This document shows, piece by piece, positions 24,432 through 37,200 of a DNA stretch of 64,000 nt. Within the stretch, counting starts at the first letter, position 1. The number at the start of each line of letters is the position of its first letter. The position numbers and the translations under genes were made by a program. The notes under the pieces are model-generated. The model was not told the DNA's origin. It was given only the letters and a program-made list of their open reading frames with translations, and ran no database searches. Origin of the DNA: Crossaster papposus (Eukaryota; Echinodermata; Asteroidea; Velatida; Solasteridae); assembly GCA_037893245.1 (NCBI GenBank), contig JBAIAA010000878.1, forward strand, positions 62,001 to 126,000, in the 5' to 3' direction.

Positions 24432-26410
24432 AAACTCAATTTGATCTGATAACAAAACAAACTCACATTTATTATTATGTAAAGGGAAAGAAGTGTGCAG
24501 TAGAAATAAACACCTGATGTGGGAACAAGCCCTCGAGTTAAATATGTAAAGGGAAAGAAGTGTGCAGTAGAAATAAACACCTGATGTGGGAACAAGCCCT
24601 CGAGTTAAATATGTAGTAGTAGGGATATGCCGATTGTAGACCAAATCTTAAATATGTAGTAGTAGGGATATGCCGATTGTAGACCAAATCTTAAATATGT
24701 AGTAGAAGGGATATGCCGATTGTAGACCAAATCTTAAATATGTAGTAGTAGGGATATGCCGATTGTAGACCAAATCTTAAATATGTAGTAGTAGGGATAT
24801 GCCGATTGTAGACCAAATCTTAAATATGTAGTAGTAGGGATATGCCGATTGTAGACCAAATCTTAAATATGTAGTTGTAGGGATATGCCGATTGTAGACC
24901 AAATCTTAAATATGTAGTAGTAGGGATATGCCGATTGTAGACCAAATCTTAAATATGTAGTAGTAGGGATATGCCGATTGTAGACCAAATATTAAATATG
25001 TAGTAGTAGGGATATGCCGATTGTAGACCAAATCTTAAATATGTAGTAGTAGGGATATGCCGATTGTAGACCAAATCTTAAAAAACTCAATTTGATCTGA
25101 TAACAAAACAAACTCACATTTATTATTATGTAAAGGGAAAGAAGTGTGCAGTAGAAATAAACACCTGATGTGGGAACAAGCCCTCGAGTTAAATATGTAA
25201 AGGGAAAGAAGTGTGCAGTAGAAATAAACACCTGATGTGGGAACAAGCCCTCGAGTTAAATATGTAGTAGTAGGGATATGCCGATTGTAGACCAAATCTT
25301 AAATATGTAGTAGTAGGGATATGCCGATTGTAGACCAAATCTTAAATATGTAGTAGAAGGGATATGCCGATTGTAGACCAAATCTTAAATATGTAGTAGT
25401 AGGGATATGCCGATTGTAGACCAAATCTTAAATATGTAGTAGTAGGGATATGCCGATTGTAGACCAAATCTTAAAAAACTCAATTTGATCTGATAACAAA
25501 ACAAACTCACATTTATTATTATGTAAAGGGAAAGAAGTGTGCAGTAGAAATATGTAGTAGTAGGGATATGCCGATTGTATACCAAATCTTAAATATGTAG
25601 TAGTAGGGATATGCCGATTGTAGACCAAATCTTAAATATGTAGTAGTAGGGATATGCCGATTGTAGACCAAATCTTAAATATGTAGTTGTAGGGATATGC
25701 CGATTGTAGACCAAATCTTAAATATGTAGTAGTAGGGATATGCCGATTGTAGACCAAATCTTAAATATGTAGTAGTAGGGATATGCCGATTGTAGACCAA
25801 ATATTAAATATGTAGTAGTAGGGATATGCCGATTGTAGACCAAATCTTAAATATGTAGTAGAAGGGATATGCCGATTGTAGACCAAATCTTAAATATGTA
25901 GTAGTAGGGATATGCCGATTGTAGACCAAATCTTAAATATGTAGTAGTAGGGATATGCCGATTGTAGACCAAATCTTAAATATGTAGTAGTAGGGATATG
26001 CCGATTGTAGACCAAATCTTAAATATGTAGTAGTAGGGATATGCCGATTGTAGACCAAATCTTAAATATGTAGTAGTAGGGATATGCCGATTGTAGACCA
26101 AATCTTAAATATGTAGTAGTAGGGATATGCCGATTGTAGACCAAATCTTAAATATGTAGTAGTAGGGATATGCCGATTGTAGACCAAATCTTAAATATGT
26201 AGTTGTAGGGATATGCCGATTGTAGACCAAATATTAAATATGTAGTAGTAGGGATATGCCGATTGTAGACCAAATCTTAAATATGTAGTAGTAGGGATAT
26301 GCCGATTGTAGACCAAATATTAAATATGTAGTAGTAGGGATATGCCGATTGTAGACCAAATCTTAAATATGTAGTAGTAGGGATATGCCGATTGTAGACC
26401 AAATCTTAAA
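24432..26410 (+). repeat. 1,979-bp higher-order repeat, copy 3 (not adjacent)
   Basis: Modules at 24432-24609, 25083-25260 and 25476-25550 have the same spacing as copies 1 and 2. It is separated from copy 2 by 1,517 bp, so the larger period here is 3,496 bp (22915 to 26411). Confidence 0.9.
25476..25550 (+). repeat. Truncated module 6
   Basis: Third 44-bp-linker truncated copy, 3,496 bp downstream of the one at 21980, in the third 1,979-bp repeat copy. Confidence 0.93.
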
Positions 26411-28535
26411 AAACTCAATTTGATCTGATAACAAAACAAACTCACATTTATTATTATGTAAAGGGAAAGAAGTGTGCAGTAGAAATAAACACCTGATGTG
26501 GGAACAAGCCCTCGAGTTAAATATGTAAAGGGAAAGAAGTGTGCAGTAGAAATAAACACCTGATGTGGGAACAAGCCCTCGAGTTAAATATGTAGTAGTA
26601 GGGGTATGCCGATTGTAGACCAAATCTTAAATATGTAGTAGTAGGGATATGCCGATTGTAGACCAAATCTTAAATATGTAGTAGAAGGGATATGCCGATT
26701 GTAGACCAAATCTTAAATATGTAGTAGTAGGGATATGCCGATTGTAGACCAAATCTTAAATATGTAGTAGTAGGGATATGCCGATTGTAGACCAAATCTT
26801 AAATATGTAGTAGTAGGGATATGCCGATTGTAGACCAAATCTTAAATATGTAGTAGTAGGGATATGCCGATTGTAGACCAAATCTTAAATATGTAGTAGT
26901 AGGGATATGCCGATTGTAGACCAAATCTTAAATATGTAGTAGTAGGGATATGCCGATTGTAGACCAAATCTTAAATATGTAGTAGTAGGGATATGCCGAT
27001 TGTAGACCAAATCTTAAATATGTAGTAGTAGGGATATGCCGATTGTAGACCAAATCTTAAATATGTAGTAGTAGGGATATGCCGATTGTAGACCAAATCT
27101 TAAATATGTAGTAGTAGGGATATGCCGATTGTAGACCAAATCTTAAATATGTAGTAGTAGGGATATGCCGATTGTAGACCAAATCTTAAATATGTAGTTG
27201 TAGGGATATGCCGATTGTAGACCAAATCTTAAATATGTAGTAGTAGGGATATGCCGATTGTAGACCAAATCTTAAATATGTAGCAGTAGGGATATGCCGA
27301 TTGTAGACCAAATATTAAATATGTAGTAGTAGTGATATGCCGATTGTAGACCAAATCTTAAATATGTAGTAGTAGGGATATGCCGATTGTAGACCAAATC
27401 TTAAATATGTAGTAGTAGGGATATGCCGATTGTAGACCAAATCTTAAATATGTAGTAGTAGGGATATGCCGATTGTAGACCAAATCTTAAAAAACTCAAT
27501 TTGATCTGATAACAAAACAAACTCACATTTATTATTATGTAAAGGGAAAGAAGTGTGCAGTAGAAATAAACACCTGATGTGGGAACAAGCCCTCGAGTTA
27601 AATATGTAAAGGGAAAGAAGTGTGCAGTAGAAATAAACACCTGATGTGGGAACAAGCCATCGAGTTAAATATGTAGTAGTAGGGATATGCCGATTGTAGA
27701 CCAAATCTTAAATATGTAGTAGTAGGGATATGCCGATTGTAGACCAAATCTTAAATATGTAGTAGAAGGGATATGCCGATTGTAGACCAAATCTTAAATA
27801 TGTAGTAGTAGGGATATGCCGATTGTAGACCAAATCTTAAATATGTAGTAGTAGGGATATGCCGATTGTAGACCAAATCTTAAAAAACTCAATTTGATCT
27901 GATAACAAAACAAACTCACATTTATTATTATGTAAAGGGAAAGAAGTGTGCAGTAGAAATAAACACCTGATGTGGGAACAAGCCCTCGAGTTAAATATGT
28001 AAAGGGAAAGAAGTGTGCAGTAGAAATAAACACCTGATGTGGGAACAAGCCCTCGAGTTAAATATGTAGTAGTAGGGATATGCCGATTGTAGACCAAATC
28101 TTAAATATGTAGTAGTAGGGATATGCCGATTGTAGACCAAATCTTAAATATGTAGTAGTAGGGATATGCCGATTGTAGACCAAATCTTAAATATGTAGTA
28201 GTAGGGATATGCCGATTGTAGACCAAATCTTAAATATGTAGTAGTAGGGATATGCCGATTGTAGACCAAATCTTAAATATGTAGTAGTAGGGATATGCCG
28301 ATTGTAGACCAAATCTTAAATATGTAGTTGTAGGGATATGCCGATTGTAGACCAAATCTTAAATATGTAGTAGTAGGGATATGCCGATTGTAGACCAAAT
28401 CTTAAATATGTAGTAGTAGGGATATGCCGATTGTAGACCAAATATTAAATATGTAGTAGTAGGGATATGCCGATTGTAGACCAAATCTTAAATATGTAGT
28501 AGTAGGGATATGCCGATTGTAGACCAAATCTTAAA
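26411..28535 (+). repeat. Partial repeat of the 3.5-kb arrangement
   Basis: Double modules at 26411-26588, 27492-27669 (ATCGAG type) and 27885-28062. The order matches 22915, 24039 and 24432, but the first spacer is one monomer shorter (21 instead of 22). A private change, GGGGTATGCC, lies near 26604. Confidence 0.88.
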
Positions 28536-31500
28536 AAACTCAATTTGATCTGATAACAAAACAAACTCACATTTATTATTATGTAAAGGGAAAGAAGTGT
28601 GCAGTAGAAATAAACACCTGATGTGGGAACAAGCCCTCGAGTTAAATATGTAAAGGGAAAGAAGTGTGCAGTAGAAATAAACACCTGATGTGGGAACAAG
28701 CCCTCGAGTTAAATATGTAGTAGTAGGGATATGCCGATTGTAGACCAAATCTTAAATATGTAGTAGTAGGGATATGCCGATTGTAGACCAAATCTTAAAT
28801 ATGTAGTAGTAGGGATATGCCGATTGTAGACCAAATCTTAAATATGTAGTAGTAGGGATATGCCGATTGTAGACCAAATCTTAAATATGTAGTAGTAGGG
28901 ATATGCCGATTGTAGACCAAATCTTAAATATGTAGTTGTAGGGATATGCCGATTGTAGACCAAATCTTAAATATGTAGTAGTAGGGATATGCCGATTGTA
29001 GACCAAATCTTAAATATGTAGTAGTAGGGATATGCCGATTGTAGACCAAATATTAAATATGTAGTAGTAGGGATATGCCGATTGTAGACCAAATCTTAAA
29101 TATGTAGTAGTAGGGATATGCCGATTGTAGACCAAATCTTAAAAAACTCAACTTGATCTGATAACAAACCAAGCTCACATTTATTATTATGTAAAGGGAA
29201 AGAAGTGTGCAGTAGAAATAAACACCTGATGTGGGAACAAGCCCTCGAGTTAAATATGTAAAGGGAAAGAAGTGTGCAGTAGAAATAAACACCTGATGTG
29301 GGAACAAGCCATCGAGTTAAATATGTAGTAGTAGGGATATGCCGATTGTAGACCAAATCTTAAATATGTAGTAGTAGGGATATGCCGATTGTAGACCAAA
29401 TCTTAAATATGTAGTAGAAGGGATATGCCGATTGTAGACCAAATCTTAAATATGTAGTAGTAGGGATATGCCGATTGTAGACCAAATCTTAAATATGTAG
29501 TAGTAGGGATATGCCGATTGTAGACCAAATCTTAAAAAACTCAATTTGATCTGATAACAAAACAAACTCACATTTATTATTATGTAAAGGGAAAGAAGTG
29601 TGCAGTAGAAATAAACACCTGATGTGGGAACAAGCCCTCGAGTTAAATATGTAAAGGGAAAGAAGTGTGCAGTAGAAATAAACACCTGATGTGGGAACAA
29701 GCCCTCGAGTTAAATATGTAGTAGTAGGGATATGCCGATTGTAGACCAAATCTTAAATATGTAGTAGTAGGGATATGCCGATTGTAGACCAAATCTTAAA
29801 TATGTAGTAGTAGGGATATGCCGATTGTAGACCAAATCTTAAATATGTAGTAGTAGGGATATGCCGATTGTAGACCAAATCTTAAATATGTAGTAGTAGG
29901 GATATGCCGATTGTAGACCAAATCTTAAATATGTAGTAGTAGGGTTATGCCGATTGTAGACCAAATCTTAAATATGTAGTTGTAGGGATATGCCGATTGT
30001 AGACCAAATCTTAAATATGTAGTAGTAGGGATATGCCGATTGTAGACCAAATCTTAAATATGTAGTAGTAGGGATATGCCGATTGTAGACCAAATATTAA
30101 ATATGTAGTAGTAGGGATATGCCGATTGTAGACCAAATCTTAAATATGTAGTAGTAGGGATATGCCGATTGTATACCAAATCTTAAAAAACTCAATTTGA
30201 TCTGAAAACAAAACAAACTCACATTTATTATTATGTAAAGGGAAAGAAGTGTGCAGTAGAAATAAACACCTGATGTGGGAACAAGCCCTCGAGTTAAATA
30301 TGTAAAGGGAAAGAAGTGTGCAGTAGAAATAAACACCTGATGTGGGAACAAGCCCTCGAGTTAAATATGTAGTAGTAGGGATATGCCGATTGTAGACCAA
30401 ATCTTAAATATGTAGTAGTAGGGATATGCCGATTGTAGACCAAATCTTAAATATGTAGTAGTAGGGATATGCCGATTGTAGACCAAATCTTAAATATGTA
30501 GTAGTAGGGATATGCCGATTGTAGACCAAATCTTAAATATGTAGTAGTAGGGATATGCCGATTGTAGACCAAATCTTAAATATGTAGTTGTAGGGATATG
30601 CCGATTGTAGACCAAATCTTAAATATGTAGTAGTAGGGATATGCCGATTGTAGACCAAATCTTAAATATGTAGTAGTAGGGATATGCCGATTGTAGACCA
30701 AATATTAAATATGTAGTAGTAGGGATATGCCGATTGTAGACCAAATCTTAAATATGTAGTAGTAGGGATATGCCGATTGTAGACTAAATCTTAAATATGT
30801 AGTAGTAGGGATATGCCGATTGTAGACCAAATCTTAAATATGTAGTAGTAGGGATATGCCGATTGTAGACCAAATATTAAATATGTAGTAGTAGGGATAT
30901 GCCGATTGTAGACCAAATCTTAAATATGTAGTAGTAGGGATATGCCGATTGTAGACCAAATCTTAAAAAACTCAACTTGATCTGATAACAAAACAAACTC
31001 ACATTTATTATTATGTAAAGGGAAAGAAGTGTGCAGTAGAAATAAACACCTGATGTGGGAACAAGCCCTCGAGTTAAATATGTAAAGGGAAAGAAGTGTG
31101 CAGTAGAAATAAACACCTGATGTGGGAACAAGCCCTCGAGTTAAATATGTAGTAGTAGGGATATGCCGATTGTAGACCAAATCTTAAATATGTAGTAGTA
31201 GGGATATGCCGATTGTAGACCAAATCTTAAATATGTAGTAGTAGGGATATGCCGATTGTAGACCAAATCTTAAATATGTAGTAGTAGGGATATGCCGATT
31301 GTAGACCAAATCTTAAATATGTAGTAGTAGGGATATGCCGATTGTAGACCAAATCTTAAATATGTAGTTGTAGGGATATGCCGATTGTAGACCAAATCTT
31401 AAATATGTAGTAGTAGGGATATGCCGATTGTAGACCAAATCTTAAATATGTAGTAGTAGGGATATGCCGATTGTAGACCAAATATTAAATATGTAGTAGT

Positions 31501-31575
31501 AGGGATATGCCGATTGTAGACCAAATCTTAAATATGTAGTAGTAGGGATATGCCGATTGTAGACCAAATCTTAAA
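28536..31575 (+). repeat. 3,040-bp higher-order repeat, copy 1
   Basis: Double modules at 28536-28713, 29144-29321, 29537-29714, 30188-30365 and 30968-31145. Diagnostic shared changes are AACTTGATC and ACCAAGCTC in the linker at 29144, TCTGAAAAC in the linker at 30188 with TATACC just before it, GACTAAATC near 30783 and AACTTGATC in the linker at 30968. GGGTTATGC near 29943 is private to this copy. Confidence 0.93.
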
Positions 31576-34280
31576 AAACTCAATTTGATCTGATAACAAA
31601 ACAAACTCACATTTATTATTATGTAAAGGGAAAGAAGTGTGCAGTAGAAATAAACACCTGATGTGGGAACAAGCCCTCGAGTTAAATATGTAAAGGGAAA
31701 GAAGTGTGCAGTAGAAATAAACACCTGATGTGGGAACAAGCCCTCGAGTTAAATATGTAGTAGTAGGGATATGCCGATTGTAGACCAAATCTTAAATATG
31801 TAGTAGTAGGGATATGCCGATTGTAGACCAAATCTTAAATATGTAGTAGTAGGGATATGCCGATTGTAGACCAAATCTTAAATATGTAGTAGTAGGGATA
31901 TGCCGATTGTAGACCAAATCTTAAATATGTAGTAGTAGGGATATGCCGATTGTAGACCAAATCTTAAATATGTAGTTGTAGGGATATGCCGATTGTAGAC
32001 CAAATCTTAAATATGTAGTAGTAGGGATATGCCGATTGTAGACCAAATCTTAAATATGTAGTAGTAGGGATATGCCGATTGTAGACCAAATATTAAATAT
32101 GTAGTAGTAGGGATATGCCGATTGTAGACCAAATCTTAAATATGTAGTAGTAGGGATATGCCGATTGTAGACCAAATCTTAAAAAACTCAACTTGATCTG
32201 ATAACAAACCAAGCTCACATTTATTATTATGTAAAGGGAAAGAAGTGTGCAGTAGAAATAAACACCTGATGTGGGAACAAGCCCTCGAGTTAAATATGTA
32301 AAGGGAAAGAAGTGTGCAGTAGAAATAAACACCTGATGTGGGAACAAGCCATCGAGTTAAATATGTAGTAGTAGGGATATGCCGATTGTAGACCAAATCT
32401 TAAATATGTAGTAGTAGGGATATGCCGATTGTAGACCAAATCTTAAATATGTAGTAGAAGGGATATGCCGATTGTAGACCAAATCTTAAATATGTAGTAG
32501 TAGGGATATGCCGATTGTAGACCAAATCTTAAATATGTAGTAGTAGGGATATGCCGATTGTAGACCAAATCTTAAAAAACTCAATTTGATCTGATAACAA
32601 AACAAACTCACATTTATTATTATGTAAAGGGAAAGAAGTGTGCAGTAGAAATAAACACCTGATGTGGGAACAAGCCCTCGAGTTAAATATGTAAAGGGAA
32701 AGAAGTGTGCAGTAGAAATAAACACCTGATGTGGGAACAAGCCCTCGAGTTAAATATGTAGTAGTAGGGATATGCCGATTGTAGACCAAATCTTAAATAT
32801 GTAGTAGTAGGGATATGCCGATTGTAGACCAAATCTTAAATATGTAGTAGTAGGGATATGCCGATTGTAGACCAAATCTTAAATATGTAGTAGTAGGGAT
32901 ATGCCGATTGTAGACCAAATCTTAAATATGTAGTAGTAGGGATATGCCGATTGTAGACCAAATCTTAAATATGTAGTAGTAGGGATATGCCGATTGTAGA
33001 CCAAATCTTAAATATGTAGTTGTAGGGATATGCCGATTGTAGACCAAATCTTAAATATGTAGTAGTAGGGATATGCCGATTGTAGACCAAATCTTAAATA
33101 TGTAGTAGTAGGGATATGCCGATTGTAGACCAAATATTAAATATGTAGTAGTAGGGATATGCCGATTGTAGACCAAATCTTAAATATGTAGTAGTAGGGA
33201 TATGCCGATTGTATACCAAATCTTAAAAAACTCAATTTGATCTGAAAACAAAACAAACTCACATTTATTATTATGTAAAGGGAAAGAAGTGTGCAGTAGA
33301 AATAAACACCTGATGTGGGAACAAGCCCTCGAGTTAAATATGTAAAGGGAAAGAAGTGTGCAGTAGAAATAAACACCTGATGTGGGAACAAGCCCTCGAG
33401 TTAAATATGTAGTAGTAGGGATATGCCGATTGTAGACCAAATCTTAAATATGTAGTAGTAGGGATATGCCGATTGTAGACCAAATCTTAAATATGTAGTA
33501 GTAGGGATATGCCGATTGTAGACCAAATCTTAAATATGTAGTAGTAGGGATATGCCGATTGTAGACCAAATCTTAAATATGTAGTAGTAGGGATATGCCG
33601 ATTGTAGACCAAATCTTAAATATGTAGTTGTAGGGATATGCCGATTGTAGACCAAATCTTAAATATGTAGTAGTAGGGATATGCCGATTGTAGACCAAAT
33701 CTTAAATATGTAGTAGTAGGGATATGCCGATTGTAGACCAAATATTAAATATGTAGTAGTAGGGATATGCCGATTGTAGACCAAATCTTAAATATGTAGT
33801 AGTAGGGATATGCCGATTGTAGACTAAATCTTAAATATGTAGTAGTAGGGATATGCCGATTGTAGACCAAATCTTAAATATGTAGTAGTAGGGATATGCC
33901 GATTGTAGACCAAATATTAAATATGTAGTAGTAGGGATATGCCGATTGTAGACCAAATCTTAAATATGTAGTAGTAGGGATATGCCGATTGTAGACCAAA
34001 TCTTAAAAAACTCAACTTGATCTGATAACAAAACAAACTCACATTTATTATTATGTAAAGGGAAAGAAGTGTGCAGTAGAAATAAACACCTGATGTGGGA
34101 ACAAGCCCTCGAGTTAAATATGTAAAGGGAAAGAAGTGTGCAGTAGAAATAAACACCTGATGTGGGAACAAGCCCTCGAGTTAAATATGTAGTAGTAGGG
34201 ATATGCCGATTGTAGACCAAATCTTAAATATGTAGTAGTAGGGATATGCCGATTGTAGACCAAATCTTAAATATGTAGTA
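31576..34280 (+). repeat. 3,040-bp higher-order repeat, copy 2
   Basis: Modules at 31576-31753, 32184-32361, 32577-32754, 33228-33405 and 34008-34185 match copy 1 at a constant 3,040-bp offset, and all diagnostic linker and monomer changes are repeated. The match stops near 34280, where this copy has TAGAAGG and the equivalent place in copy 1 (31240) does not. Confidence 0.92.
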
Positions 34281-37200
34281 GAAGGGATATGCCGATTGTA
34301 GACCATATCTTAAATATGTAGTAGTAGGGATATGCCGATTGTAGACCAAATCTTAAATATGTAGTAGTAGGGATATGCCGATTGTAGACCAAATCTTAAA
34401 AAACTCAATTTGATCTGATAACAAAACAAACTCACATTTATTATTATGTAAAGGGAAAGAAGTGTGCAGTAGAAATAAACACCTGATGTGGGAACAAGCC
34501 CTCGAGTTAAATATGTAAAGGGAAAGAAGTGTGCAGTAGAAATAAACACCTGATGTGGGAACAAGCCCTCGAGTTAAATATGTAGTAGTAGGGATATGCC
34601 GATTGTAGACCAAATCTTAAATATGTAGTAGTAGGGATATGCCGATTGTAGACCAAATCTTAAATATGTAGTAGTAGGGATATGCCGATTGTAGACCAAA
34701 TCTTAAAAAACTCAATTTGATCTGATAACAAAACAAACTCACATTTATTATTATGTAAAGGGAAAGAAGTGTGCAGTAGAAATAAACACCTGATGTGGGA
34801 ACAAGCCCTCGAGTTAAATATGTAAAGGGAAAGAAGTGTGCAGTAGAAATAAACACCTGATGTGGGAACAAGCCATCGAGTTAAATATGTAGTAGTAGGG
34901 ATATGCCGATTGTAGACCAAATCTTAAATATGTAGTAGTAGGGATATGCCGATTGTAGACCAAATCTTAAATATGTAGTAGAAGGGATATGCCGATTGTA
35001 GACCAAATCTTAAATATGTAGTAGTAGGGATATGCCGATTGTAGACCAAATCTTAAATATGTAGTAGTAGGGATATGCCGATTGTAGACCAAATCTTAAA
35101 AAACTCAATTTGATCTGATAACAAAACAAACTCACATTTATTATTATGTAAAGGGAAAGAAGTGTGCAGTAGAAATAAACACCTGATGTGGGAACAAGCC
35201 CTCGAGTTAAATATGTAAAGGGAAAGAAGTGTGCAGTAGAAATAAACACCTGATGTGGGAACAAGCCCTCGAGTTAAATATGTAGTAGTAGGGATATGCC
35301 GATTGTAGACCAAATCTTAAATATGTAGTAGTAGGGATATGCCGATTGTAGACCAAATCTTAAATATGTAGTAGAAGGGATATGCCGATTGTAGACCAAA
35401 TCTTAAATATGTAGTAGTAGGGATATGCCGATTGTAGACCAAATCTTAAATATGTAGTAGTAGGGATATGCCGATTGTAGACCAAATCTTAAATATGTAG
35501 TAGTAGGGATATGCCGATTGTAGACCAAATCTTAAATATGTAGTAGTAGGGATATGCCGATTGTAGACCAAATCTTAAATATGTAGTAGTAGGGATATGC
35601 CGATTGTATACCAAATCTTAAATATGTAGTAGTAGGGATATGCCGATTGTAGACCAAATCTTAAATATGTAGTAGTAGGGATATGCCGATTGTAGACCAA
35701 ATCTTAAATATGTAGTAGTAGGGATATGCCGATTGTAGACCAAATCTTAAATATGTAGTAGTAGGGATATGCCGATTGTAGACCAAATCTTAAATATGTA
35801 GTTGTAGGGATATGCCGATTGTAGACCAAATCTTAAATATGTAGTAGTAGGGATATGCCGATTGTAGACCAAATCTTAAATATGTAGTAGTAGGGATATG
35901 CCGATTGTAGACCAAATATTAAATATGTAGTAGTAGGGATATGCCGATTGTAGACCAAATCTTAAATATGTAGTAGTAGGGATATGCCGATTGTAGACCA
36001 AATCTTAAAAAACTCAATTTGATCTGATAACAAAACAAACTCACATTTATTATTATGTAAAGGGAAAGAAGTGTGCAGTAGAAATAAACACCTGATGTGG
36101 GAACAAGCCCTCGAGTTAAATATGTAAAGGGAAAGAAGTGTGCAGTAGAAATAAACACCTGATGTGGGAACAAGCCCTCGAGTTAAATATGTAGTAGTAG
36201 GGATATGCCGATTGTAGACCAAATCTTAAATATGTAGTAGTAGGGATATGCCGATTGTAGACCAAATCTTAAATATGTAGTAGTAGGGATATGCCGATTG
36301 TAGACCAAATCTTAAATATGTAGTAGAAGGGATATGCCGATTGTAGACCAAATCTTAAATATGTAGTAGTAGGGATATGCCGATTGTAGACCAAATCTTA
36401 AATATGTAGTAGTAGGGATATGCCGATTGTAGACCAAATATTAAATATGTAGTAGTAGGGATATGCCGATTGTAGACCAAATCTTAAATATGTAGTAGTA
36501 GGGATATGCCGATTGTAGACCAAATCTTAAATATGTAGTAGTAGGGATATGCCGATTGTAGACCAAATCTTAAATATGTAGTAGTAGGGATATGCCGATT
36601 GAAGACCAAATCTTAAATATGTAGTAGTAGGGATATGCCGATTGTAGACCAAATCTTAAATATGTAGTAGTAGGGATATGCCGATTGTAGACCAAATCTT
36701 AAATATGTAGTAGTAGGGATATGCCGATTGTAGACCAAATATTAAATATGTAGTAGTAGGGATATGCCGATTGTAGACCAAATCTTAAATATGTAGTAGT
36801 AGGGATATGCCGATTGTAGACCAAATCTTAAAAAACTCAACTTGATCTGATAACAAAACAAACTCACATTTATTATTATGTAAAGGGAAAGAAGTGTGCA
36901 GTAGAAATAAACACCTGATGTGGGAACAAGCCCTCGAGTTAAATATGTAAAGGGAAAGAAGTGTGCAGTAGAAATAAACACCTGATGTGGGAACAAGCCC
37001 TCGAGTTAAATATGTAGTAGTAGGGATATGCCGATTGTAGACCAAATCTTAAATATGTAGTAGTAGGGATATGCCGATTGTAGACCAAATCTTAAATATG
37101 TAGTAGAAGGGATATGCCGATTGTAGACCAAATCTTAAATATGTAGTAGTAGGGATATGCCGATTGTAGACCAAATCTTAAATATGTAGTAGTAGTAGGG

